Origin: Candidatus Woesearchaeota archaeon | GTDB taxonomy: Archaea; Nanobdellota; Nanobdellia; Woesearchaeales; UBA12501 | Reading direction: 5' to 3' | DNA: 5,085 nt | NCBI GenBank assembly: GCA_016177345.1 | Contig: JACOVM010000083.1 | Location: forward strand, 1 to 5,085 | Shown here: positions 1-5,050 of the stretch, piece after piece | How the letters are laid out: every line of letters starts with the position of its first letter | Numbering within the stretch: position 1 is the stretch's first letter | Program-made: the position numbers and the translations under genes | The notes under the pieces: model-generated | The model's database searches: none | Told to the model about the DNA's origin: nothing | The model's input: the letters and a program-made list of their open reading frames with translations, nothing else

Positions 1-7
1 AGTGATT

Positions 8-31
8 ATGAATTGATCATGAATAATTGAT
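8..31. repeat. Imperfect direct repeat upstream of the dehydrogenase gene
   Basis: ATGAATTGAT (8-17) is followed by ATGAATAATTGAT (19-31), the same sequence with a 3-nt insertion, and TGATTA occurs at both ends (3-8 and 28-33). A TGATCA palindrome lies at 14-19. The stretch is AT-rich and could be promoter or operator DNA for the gene at 56. The window begins here, so the real extent is unknown. It may be no more than low-complexity AT-rich sequence. Confidence 0.25.
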
Positions 32-43
32 TAAAAAATAAGC

Positions 44-48
44 GGAGG
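44..48 (+). promoter_or_regulatory. Shine-Dalgarno site of the dehydrogenase gene
   Basis: GGAGG is followed by a 7-nt spacer before the ATG at 56. It matches the anti-Shine-Dalgarno end of archaeal 16S rRNA and fixes the start codon. An in-frame TAA at 32-34 rules out a longer protein starting upstream within the window. This gene therefore has a leader, unlike the next two genes. A clear TATA box for it is not visible; TTAAAAAATA (31-40) is too close to the start for a leadered transcript. Confidence 0.8.
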
Positions 49-55
49 AACACCC

Positions 56-1171
56 ATGGTCACGTTTGACGAGTTCGGCCCTGAAAAAATTCTTGAAGTG
101 TACGATCCAGTTACTGGAATGCATGGGTTTACTGTGATAGATAACACGAATCTTGGGCCAGGAAAAGGCGGGATTCGAATGACCCCCACCGTTTCTGTTG
201 AAGAAGTTGCGCATCTGGCCAGGGCAATGACCTGGAAGTGCGCACTGGCAGAGCTTCCTTTTGGGGGAGGAAAGTCTGGCATTGTTGCGGACTCAAAAAA
301 ATTAAGTAACGAGCAAAAGCAAGCAATCGTTGCAGCCTTTTCGAGGGCAATTACGCCAGTCTGCCCATCGCATTACATTGCCGGGCCGGACATTGCAACA
401 GCAGAAGAAGAAATGAAAACCTTTGCAGAAGCAAATGGTGACTTTCATTCTGTAACCGGAAAGCCTGCAACCATGTGCAAAGGAAAAGCATGTGGCATTC
501 CTCACGAGCTTGGAAGTACAGGGTATGGGGTGTATCACGCAACGCTTGTCGCGCTAAAACATCTTGGGATTAATGTAAACGGCGCAACATTCACGGTTGA
601 AGGATTTGGAAATGTTGGCACCTTTGTATCCCAATACCTTACGGAAGCAGGGGCAAAGCTCATTGCAGTGTCTGACTCAAAAGGGGGAAGATATGTTCCT
701 AAAGGAATGGACTATTCTCTTCTGATGAAAGTAAAGAAAGAAAAAGGAACAGTTTCAGAATACCCTGCTGGAAAAAAGTTAAAGCCAGGAGAAATTATTG
801 GGGTTAAGGCAGATGTCTTTATTCCCGCAGCACAGCCTGATGTGATCAATAATCGCAATAAGCATAAGGTAAAGGTAAAGCTGATTGTTCAGGGGGCAAA
901 CATCCCTGTCAGTTATGATATTGAGAAAGAGTTTCACCAGAAAAAGATCCTCATCATTCCTGACTTTCTTGCGAATGCTGGTGGCGTAATTTCTTCGTAT
1001 ATCGAGTCTATTGGTGGCAGCGAGAAAGAGGTCTTTCCTACTGTTGAACAAAAGATTGTGCGAAACACGCAAATCGTGCTGGACTATGCAAAGAAGAAGA
1101 GCATACCCCCACGAGCTGCTGCGCTAGAAATTGCTCAAGAACGAGTAAGGAAAGCAAAGAAGCGAAAGTAA
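56..1171 (+). CDS. Glu/Leu/Phe/Val dehydrogenase family protein, short form
   Basis: A 371-residue NAD(P)-dependent amino acid dehydrogenase, which would interconvert an amino acid (glutamate or a branched-chain or aromatic amino acid) with its 2-oxo acid and ammonia in the cytosol. The N-terminal dimerisation/catalytic domain carries GPGKGGIRM (34-42), MTWK (58-61), the glycine-rich catalytic-lysine motif PFGGGKSGI (68-76, K73) and GPDIAT (110-115, D112). These correspond to the substrate-binding and catalytic Lys and Asp residues of the family. The Rossmann half has the fingerprint GFGNVG (183-188) with D207 in SDSKGG. GANIP (about 280) and PDFLANAGG follow. The usual archaeal glutamate dehydrogenase is about 415-420 residues. 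This one lacks roughly 40-50 N-terminal residues and is closer in length to leucine dehydrogenases, so substrate is uncertain. The C-terminus is lysine/arginine-rich. A strong Shine-Dalgarno supports the start. It may supply glutamate for amino-sugar synthesis nearby, but that is inference. Confidence 0.95.
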   Translation: MVTFDEFGPEKILEVYDPVTGMHGFTVIDNTNLGPGKGGIRMTPTVSVEEVAHLARAMTWKCALAELPFGGGKSGIVADSKKLSNEQKQAIVAAFSRAITPVCPSHYIAGPDIATAEEEMKTFAEANGDFHSVTGKPATMCKGKACGIPHELGSTGYGVYHATLVALKHLGINVNGATFTVEGFGNVGTFVSQYLTEAGAKLIAVSDSKGGRYVPKGMDYSLLMKVKKEKGTVSEYPAGKKLKPGEIIGVKADVFIPAAQPDVINNRNKHKVKVKLIVQGANIPVSYDIEKEFHQKKILIIPDFLANAGGVISSYIESIGGSEKEVFPTVEQKIVRNTQIVLDYAKKKSIPPRAAALEIAQERVRKAKKRK

Positions 1172-1218
1172 ATGAAAAATATCAAAATATCTGTGAAGAG
1201 CTCTTGAACCCACTAATA

Positions 1219-1227
1219 TTTATATAA
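1219..1227 (+). promoter_or_regulatory. TATA box of the epimerase gene (leaderless promoter)
   Basis: TTTATATAA is a near-perfect archaeal TATA box, centred at 1223, 26 nt upstream of the ATG at 1249. That places the transcription start at or next to the start codon. No purine-rich Shine-Dalgarno lies between, so the mRNA is probably leaderless. The box lies in the 77-nt gap after the dehydrogenase stop codon, so the epimerase gene has its own promoter. Confidence 0.8.
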
Positions 1228-1248
1228 CATGTTCTGCTTCAGCACAGT

Positions 1249-2346
1249 ATGACGTTTCAGGACAGTATAGCATTAGAAGGGATACATGGGCGAGAACGCT
1301 CTTTAGCCACTGTTCTTGTCACCGGTGGTGCAGGCTTTATCGGAAGCCATATTGTTGATCTTCTTCTTCACACAGGATGGAGGGTCGTTGTCGTTGATAA
1401 CTTTTCAAAAGGAAGCAAAAAAAATCTCCAGAAAAATTTCCAGCAAAATCTGCGGCAAAATCCAAAGCTTAGTATTGTTGAAGCAGATGTAAGTAATGTG
1501 AAGAGCCTCCTCCAAATTTTTGAAAAACAAAGGCCTGTTGCTGTTGTTCACGCCGCTGCACAAGTGAGTGTTTATGCATCGATTTCTGATCCAATTCTGG
1601 ATGCAACTACCAACATAAAAGGGATGGTTGCACTTCTTGAATGCTGTAAACAAACAGGGGTACAAAGAGTGGTGTATCTCTCGTCTGGTGGGGCAGTATA
1701 TGGGATTCCCTTCAAGCTGCCCTGCACTGAACAAACCCCTGTCTTGCCTGTCAATAATTATGGCGTTTCAAAATACACTGCAGAACAATATCTCAAAACA
1801 TATCATGCATTATATGGAATCAACTTTTGTATTTTAAGATTAACAAACACGTACGGGCCTCGCCAAAATCCGCATGGTGAGTCTGGTGTTATTGCTATCT
1901 TTGCCGATAAGCTTCTTCGTGGTGAGCAGCCCATTATCTATGGGGACGGAACGCAAACACGAGATTTTGTGTATGTCGAAGATGTAGCAGAAGCAGTTCT
2001 TCTTGCCCTTGAGCGAACAACACGCAATCTTCCAAGCCCTTTTGATGAGCGAGTGTTTAACATTAGTTTCGGGGAAGCTATTTCGATAAACACCTTAGCT
2101 AAGCTTCTCCAAAAAGCAATTCAAGAATGTACAGGGCAAGGAGCCTGCTGGGGCCATACCCTGAACTCCATTGGTTCTCTTCTACAACCGCTTCATGAGC
2201 CGGCGCGGCCAGGAGAAGTGCATGATATGGTGCTGGACTCGTCTCTTGCTAAAAAAGCCTTAGGATGGGTCCCAAGAACCTCTATTGAAGAGGGTATAAA
2301 AAAGACAATAGCCTGGCGTATTGACGAGAACAGGCAAGAACACTAA
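1249..2346 (+). CDS. NAD-dependent sugar-nucleotide epimerase (GalE-like, extended SDR)
   Basis: A 365-residue extended short-chain dehydrogenase/reductase, probably a UDP-glucose or UDP-GlcNAc 4-epimerase acting on nucleotide sugars in the cytosol. The NAD-binding motif TGGAGFIGS is at 25-33, with D50-N51 closing the second strand. HAAAQVS (101-107) is the typical conserved strand. The catalytic set is SSGGAVYG (145-152) and YGVSK (171-175; Y171, K175). The dehydratase signature STDE is absent, which argues against a 4,6-dehydratase such as LegB or RmlB. The substrate half has GDGTQTRDFVYVEDV and EPARPGEVHD, as in 4-epimerases. The protein starts about 20 residues before the usual start. No internal Met could replace it, and a TATA box 26 nt upstream supports ATG 1249. 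An insertion rich in Gly, Cys and Trp (about residues 291-313) precedes the ARPGE motif. The exact sugar cannot be read from sequence. Confidence 0.92.
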   Translation: MTFQDSIALEGIHGRERSLATVLVTGGAGFIGSHIVDLLLHTGWRVVVVDNFSKGSKKNLQKNFQQNLRQNPKLSIVEADVSNVKSLLQIFEKQRPVAVVHAAAQVSVYASISDPILDATTNIKGMVALLECCKQTGVQRVVYLSSGGAVYGIPFKLPCTEQTPVLPVNNYGVSKYTAEQYLKTYHALYGINFCILRLTNTYGPRQNPHGESGVIAIFADKLLRGEQPIIYGDGTQTRDFVYVEDVAEAVLLALERTTRNLPSPFDERVFNISFGEAISINTLAKLLQKAIQECTGQGACWGHTLNSIGSLLQPLHEPARPGEVHDMVLDSSLAKKALGWVPRTSIEEGIKKTIAWRIDENRQEH

Positions 2347-2354
2347 TCGGTAGG

Positions 2355-2361
2355 TATATAA
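2355..2361 (+). promoter_or_regulatory. Possible distal TATA element downstream of the epimerase gene
   Basis: TATATAA lies 8 nt after the epimerase stop codon and about 90 nt before the next ATG. By spacing it is a poor candidate for the next gene's main promoter, because better elements lie at 2399-2430. The following pyrimidine-rich stretch (2369-2385, CCTTTCTTGTCCTATTT) could act as a weak archaeal T-rich terminator. Neither role is established. Confidence 0.25.
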
Positions 2362-2398
2362 AGAAGATCCTTTCTTGTCCTATTTGGGGTACTGGGGG

Positions 2399-2430
2399 TT
2401 TATATAGAATAATATAGACTAATATAGAAT
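2399..2430 (+). promoter_or_regulatory. Triple TATA-like promoter of the oxidoreductase gene, 10-bp repeats
   Basis: TATATAGAAT, AATATAGACT and AATATAGAAT stand head to tail at 2401-2410, 2411-2420 and 2421-2430, a repeat of about one DNA helical turn. The first is preceded by TT and makes the best TATA box (TTTATATAG, 2399-2407). It would start a transcript near 2429 with a leader of about 20 nt. The third is centred about 25 nt before the ATG at 2450 and would give a leaderless transcript. No convincing Shine-Dalgarno precedes the ATG, which favours the leaderless option. Confidence 0.65.
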
Positions 2431-2449
2431 AAACGCCTCAGATGACACT

Positions 2450-3637
2450 ATGGCAGAAGCAATTCTCTTTGTAGGGCTTGGCTCAATTGGGCAGAGACAT
2501 CTCAAAAACCTCCATCTCTTGTACAGCCAGCAGCATGGCCAACAACAAGAACTTCCTTTGTTCATTGTTCTTCGCCAATCAGCAGCCCAAAGGCCGAAAA
2601 AAGAGGAGATGGACCATGTGCCAATAATAAACGTTCAATCAATGGACGAAGCCTTTTCCTATCATCCATCGATTGCCTTCATTTGCACCCCAACCCAGCT
2701 TCATGTAGATCAAGCAATACCGGCAGCACAGCACCAATGCCACTTGTTTATCGAAAAGCCCCTTTCCAACACGTTTGATCATGTTGAAGAGCTGTATCAT
2801 CTTGTCAAGAAGCACAATCTCATTACCATGGTTGGGTGCGTGCTTCGTTTCCATCCTGTCATCAAAAAAGTAGAAGAGCTCCTTCATCAGCATACGATTG
2901 GCAATGTGTACCATTTTGCAATCGAGGTTGGCCAGTACCTCCCCAATTGGATTCCCACAAAAGATTATCGAGAATCATACAGAACAAAGGCAGAAGCGGG
3001 TGGTGTTGTTCTGGAGCTCATTCATGAGATTGACTACGCACGATTTTTATTTGGGGAATACGAGGTTATAGCTGGGCTTACGGGAAAGCAAAGCAGCCTG
3101 GACATTCAGGTGGAAGATACTGCAAAAATGGTGTGCAGAATGAAGAGTGGTGTGCTCGGAACAATCAGCCTTGACTTTCTCCAACAGCCATTTCATAGAA
3201 GTGTGAAGATTGTTGGAAGCCAAGGAACGATCATCGCAGACCTCAACAAAGGAGAGGTTACTATTGAGCGCCCAACTGGAGCTCCTGAAATAATTCAATT
3301 ACCCTCTGTTCAAGACCGCAATGCCATGTACGTTGAGGAGCTTCGCCACTTTCTCGACTGTGTAAAAAGAAAACAACAAACAATCATTCCAATCGAAGAG
3401 GGAATACAATCACTTGCAGCAGCACTTCAGGTGAAGCAGATTGGGGCAATGCAAAACAGTCGTGAAAGCAGCCCGGGGGGAGGGGAAAGTCACGAAGGAG
3501 ATCATGGCTGTTGCGGGCATTGCCAAGAAGAAGTGCATACTAAAGAAGAGTGGTATGCTAAAGAAGAGAATGAACATAAAGAGGATAAAGAAGGCAGTGA
3601 GCAAGGATGCTGTGGTGGGGGGCGTTGCCGCAACTGA
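2450..3637 (+). CDS. Gfo/Idh/MocA family oxidoreductase with Cys/His-rich C-terminal tail
   Basis: A 395-residue NAD(P)-dependent oxidoreductase, expected to oxidise or reduce a hydroxyl or keto group of a sugar or nucleotide sugar. The N-terminal Rossmann fold opens with VGLGSIGQRH (8-17). The family motif EKP is at 102-104. The C-terminal alpha/beta domain has GQYLPNW followed by DYRESY (161-177) and ELIHEID (189-195), whose H192 and D195 match the family's catalytic region. The canonical fold ends near residue 335, matching the usual 310-340 residues. A tail of about 60 residues follows, with CCGHC (354-358), an acidic Lys/Glu/His stretch, and CCGGGRC (387-393). It resembles metal-binding tails such as that of SlyD. 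The same DNA is open in other frames and contains two G6 runs, so a frameshift at the tail cannot be excluded. The next gene encodes a NeuB homologue, so a role in nonulosonic-acid or surface-glycan synthesis is inferred; the substrate is unknown. Confidence 0.88.
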   Translation: MAEAILFVGLGSIGQRHLKNLHLLYSQQHGQQQELPLFIVLRQSAAQRPKKEEMDHVPIINVQSMDEAFSYHPSIAFICTPTQLHVDQAIPAAQHQCHLFIEKPLSNTFDHVEELYHLVKKHNLITMVGCVLRFHPVIKKVEELLHQHTIGNVYHFAIEVGQYLPNWIPTKDYRESYRTKAEAGGVVLELIHEIDYARFLFGEYEVIAGLTGKQSSLDIQVEDTAKMVCRMKSGVLGTISLDFLQQPFHRSVKIVGSQGTIIADLNKGEVTIERPTGAPEIIQLPSVQDRNAMYVEELRHFLDCVKRKQQTIIPIEEGIQSLAAALQVKQIGAMQNSRESSPGGGESHEGDHGCCGHCQEEVHTKEEWYAKEENEHKEDKEGSEQGCCGGGRCRN

Positions 3638-3650
3638 TGAGAGGATGTAA
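3504..3650 (+). other. Overlapping small open frame, basic 48-residue product (doubtful)
   Basis: In the frame one base ahead of the oxidoreductase, an ATG at 3504 opens a lysine-rich product (begins MAVAGIAKKKCILKK, ends GGVAATDERM) that stops at 3650. AAGGAG stands at 3495-3500, only 3 nt before the ATG, which is short for a Shine-Dalgarno. The frame is open back to 3435. It may be a real overlapping gene, the true continuation of the oxidoreductase after an indel in a G run, or chance opening caused by purine-rich DNA. I favour chance, because the oxidoreductase frame has codons more like its neighbours. Confidence 0.15.
3540..3568. repeat. In-frame 18-nt spaced direct repeat in the tail coding region
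   Basis: CTAAAGAAGAG occurs at 3540-3550 and again at 3558-3568, exactly 18 nt (six codons) apart. In the oxidoreductase frame it gives TKEEWY then AKEENE. This suggests that the acidic linker between the two Cys clusters grew by short duplication. Confidence 0.55.
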
Positions 3651-3708
3651 TGAGAAGATGTGGTGGGAAGATGAATACGGGGACCTTGTCGTACTGTTCT
3701 GGCAATAG
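3607..3708 (+). other. Small open frame across the oxidoreductase stop codon (doubtful)
   Basis: A third frame runs from ATG 3607 (or ATG 3637, which overlaps the oxidoreductase TGA as TGATG) to TAG 3706-3708. The longer version is 33 residues and ends MWWEDEYGDLVVLFWQ, a tryptophan-rich acidic and hydrophobic sequence. The stop/start overlap is the arrangement of translationally coupled genes, but the product is very short and no family is recognised. It could also be the remnant of a degraded gene. Confidence that it is expressed is low. Confidence 0.15.
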
Positions 3709-3721
3709 TGCTTCCTTATAG

Positions 3722-3773
3722 AAAAGAGATGTAAAAAAGAGATATATAAAAGAGATAGGGAAAAAAGATAGAG
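3722..3773. repeat. 13-bp tandem repeat, four units, upstream of the NeuB-like gene
   Basis: AAAAGAGAT begins at 3722, 3735 and 3748, and AAAAAAGAT at 3761, so the unit repeats every 13 bp. The units are AAAAGAGATGTAA, AAAAGAGATATAT, AAAAGAGATAGGG and AAAAAAGATAGAG, with a decayed fifth copy to about 3786. One strand is almost pure purine. It lies 100-150 nt before the gene at 3870 and could be a regulator-binding array, a replication-slippage repeat, or a structure-forming purine tract. Confidence 0.7.
3743..3751 (+). promoter_or_regulatory. TATA-like element inside the 13-bp repeat
   Basis: TATATAAAA spans the junction of the second and third repeat units. If used, transcription would start near 3773 and give a leader of about 100 nt for the NeuB-like gene. 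It may instead be an accident of the repeat, since a better-placed TATA box lies at 3808. Confidence 0.35.
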
Positions 3774-3807
3774 AAGATAGAGAACAGAACCGAGAGCCAA
3801 CACAAAC

Positions 3808-3815
3808 TTTATAAA
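3808..3815 (+). promoter_or_regulatory. TATA box of the NeuB-like gene within an imperfect palindrome
   Basis: TTTATAAA is centred near 3811 and predicts a transcription start near 3837, leaving a leader of about 33 nt that includes the Shine-Dalgarno at 3859. The box sits inside a 19-bp imperfect palindrome (3802-3820, ACAAACTTTATAAATTTGT; 7 of 9 pairs match). A dimeric repressor could use such a site to compete with TBP. The palindrome is AT-rich, so its symmetry may partly be chance. Confidence 0.6.
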
Positions 3816-3858
3816 TTTGTCTTGGGCCCTTGAACGCCTTTCAGGTGGGGTTAAGAGC

Positions 3859-3863
3859 GAGGT
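3859..3863 (+). promoter_or_regulatory. Shine-Dalgarno site of the NeuB-like gene
   Basis: GAGGT matches the anti-Shine-Dalgarno end of 16S rRNA and lies 6 nt before the ATG at 3870. It decides the start codon and marks this as a leadered gene, in contrast to the two genes before it. Confidence 0.7.
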
Positions 3864-3869
3864 ATATTT

Positions 3870-4970
3870 ATGCATCAAATTCATGTAAGCAATAAGGTCA
3901 TTTCTCGTGAGGCACCATGCTTTATCATTGTTGAGGCAGGGGTAAATCATGTCCTGGAGAAGGAAGACCTTGAGCGCATTGGCGCAGCATCATCCTTGGA
4001 CGTTGCGTACAAGCTGGTGGATGCGGCGAAGCAAGCGGGAGCAGACGCGATCAAGTTCCAGAGCTTCACCGCAAAAGGCCTGCAGTTCAAGGGAACGAAA
4101 AAACCACAATATCAGCTTGCAACAAGCGGAACCGATGAGCAGCTCAGCTATTATGACATGATCAAGAAGCTTGAGACAACTGAAGAAGACCAGATAAAGA
4201 TCGCGAAATACTGTCGGGAGAAAGGAATTATATTCTTTTCCACACCATACGACAACCAGAGCGTTGATTTCCTTGATGAGCGCATCAATGTTCCACTCTA
4301 TAAGCTCGCTTCGATCGAACTCCAAAATCATCTTTTCCTGCGATACGTTGCAAGCAAGGGAAAGCCCATCATCCTCTCAACTGGCCTTGGAGATTTGGAT
4401 GCTGTGAAGGAGGCAGTCAGCATCGCGCGCCATGAAGGATTTGCCAATCGTCTTATTATCCTGCAGTGCACATCAAATTATCCAACACTTGCAAAGGACA
4501 TTAATCTCAATGTCATCAAGACCTACCAGAAAGAGTTTCCTGATGTACTCGTTGGCCTCTCGGACCACAGCCCCTCATACATTGCAAGCATCGGTGCTGT
4601 TGCCCTTGGTGGTGTTGTGTTAGAAAAGCATTTTACGCTTGACAAAACCTTTGTAGGCCCCGATCACCAGGCATCGCTCGACCCAAAAGAGCTCTTTGAA
4701 TGGGTTAAGGCGGTCCGGGAGATCGAGGCATCGATGGGCTCGACAAAAAAAGAAGTGGCAGAGGTTGAAAAAAGGAATGAATCCATGAGAAAATTCCTCG
4801 TGATGAAACCACAAAAAGCTGGGACGATCATTGAAGAAGATATGCTCTTGGCAATGCGGGCAGGAAGCGGTATCCTACCTGTAGACATGAATCTTAGAAG
4901 GATCATCGGAAAAAAGCTCAAAGATGACGTGGCAGAATTGATGCCACTCGAATGGAATATGATAGAATAA
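3870..4970 (+). CDS. neuB: N-acetylneuraminate/legionaminate synthase family protein (NeuB-like)
   Basis: A 366-residue nonulosonic-acid synthase. The family condenses phosphoenolpyruvate with N-acetylmannosamine or a related 6-deoxy diamino sugar to form sialic, legionaminic or pseudaminic acid. The TIM-barrel domain shows EAGVNH (22-27), AGADAIKFQ (56-64), FSTPYD (123-128), SVDFL (131-135), YKLASIEL (144-151), GKPIILSTG (164-172), LQCTSNYP (198-205), GLSDHS (229-234), EKHFTLD (252-258) and GPDH (263-266). H233 and H254 correspond to the metal-binding histidines of NeuB. The C-terminal SAF (antifreeze-like) domain spans about 303-366, with MRAGSGILP (329-337) containing the conserved R330. 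Length is normal for the family. The usual HNG after EAGVN is replaced by HVL and a roughly 14-residue insertion. TATA and Shine-Dalgarno sites support the start. Which acid is made cannot be decided; the symbol is a family label. Third codon positions look richer in G/C than in the neighbouring genes. Confidence 0.93.
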   Translation: MHQIHVSNKVISREAPCFIIVEAGVNHVLEKEDLERIGAASSLDVAYKLVDAAKQAGADAIKFQSFTAKGLQFKGTKKPQYQLATSGTDEQLSYYDMIKKLETTEEDQIKIAKYCREKGIIFFSTPYDNQSVDFLDERINVPLYKLASIELQNHLFLRYVASKGKPIILSTGLGDLDAVKEAVSIARHEGFANRLIILQCTSNYPTLAKDINLNVIKTYQKEFPDVLVGLSDHSPSYIASIGAVALGGVVLEKHFTLDKTFVGPDHQASLDPKELFEWVKAVREIEASMGSTKKEVAEVEKRNESMRKFLVMKPQKAGTIIEEDMLLAMRAGSGILPVDMNLRRIIGKKLKDDVAELMPLEWNMIE

Positions 4971-4974
4971 TGGG

Positions 4975-5047
4975 GTATGATGTAATAAAGTATGATAAAT
5001 AGAGTATAGTACAATAAATAGGGTATAATAATATAATGGAGTATAAT
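4975..5047. repeat. Degenerate GTATAAT-like repeats in the spacer after neuB
   Basis: GTATGAT (4975 and 4990), GTATAGT (5004) and GTATAAT (5023 and 5041) recur at intervals of 14-19 nt, mixed with AATAAA and AATGGA. Related sequence (AATATGATAGAATAATGG) already appears in the last codons of neuB. The region is AT-rich, has no hairpin terminator that I can see, and carries several potential TATA elements. It may have arisen by repeated short duplication. Confidence 0.5.
5022..5031 (+). promoter_or_regulatory. Likely TATA box of the downstream gene (leaderless)
   Basis: GGTATAATAA is centred about 25 nt upstream of the ATG at 5051, the same spacing as the leaderless promoter at 1219. No Shine-Dalgarno precedes that ATG. 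This supports ATG 5051 over the in-frame ATG at 5036. Because the surrounding repeat has many TATA-like words, the choice of this one rests on spacing. Confidence 0.5.
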
Positions 5048-5050
5048 GGA

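Noticed and set aside
1405..1734. 109-residue reverse-strand open frame
   Set aside because: It is the antisense shadow of the epimerase coding region, with no promoter or Shine-Dalgarno evidence.
1249..2346. Epimerase gene as a LegB/RmlB-type 4,6-dehydratase
   Set aside because: The Asp-Glu pair of dehydratases (STDE before VYG) is absent; the sequence is SSGGAVYG, as in epimerases.
2361..2376. Small hairpin AAGAA/TTCTT after the epimerase gene as a terminator
   Set aside because: The stem is five AT-rich pairs with a six-base loop and no strong T run follows. Archaeal termination does not need a hairpin, so I could not support it.
2442..2444. ATG just upstream of the oxidoreductase start
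   Set aside because: It is in another frame and meets a stop after about ten codons. The Rossmann motif VGLGSIGQRH is only in the frame of ATG 2450.
3722..3786. Repeat array as a CRISPR
   Set aside because: Units are 13 bp and contiguous, with no spacers of 30 or more bases and no cas genes, so it is a simple tandem repeat.
3828..3845. Hairpin CCT-GAA/TTC-AGG before neuB as a leader structure
   Set aside because: It has a bulge, only six pairs, and straddles the predicted transcription start near 3837, so it would not form fully in the mRNA.
3558..3950. 130-residue reverse-strand open frame
   Set aside because: It is antisense to the purine-rich oxidoreductase tail, the repeat region and the start of neuB. 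Its Leu/Ser/Tyr/His-rich composition is what purine-rich DNA gives on the opposite strand, with no recognisable motif.
4664..5014. 116-residue reverse-strand open frame
   Set aside because: It lies antisense to the clearly conserved neuB SAF domain and starts in the AT repeat, whose complement yields runs of Tyr, Ile and His. No family features are visible.
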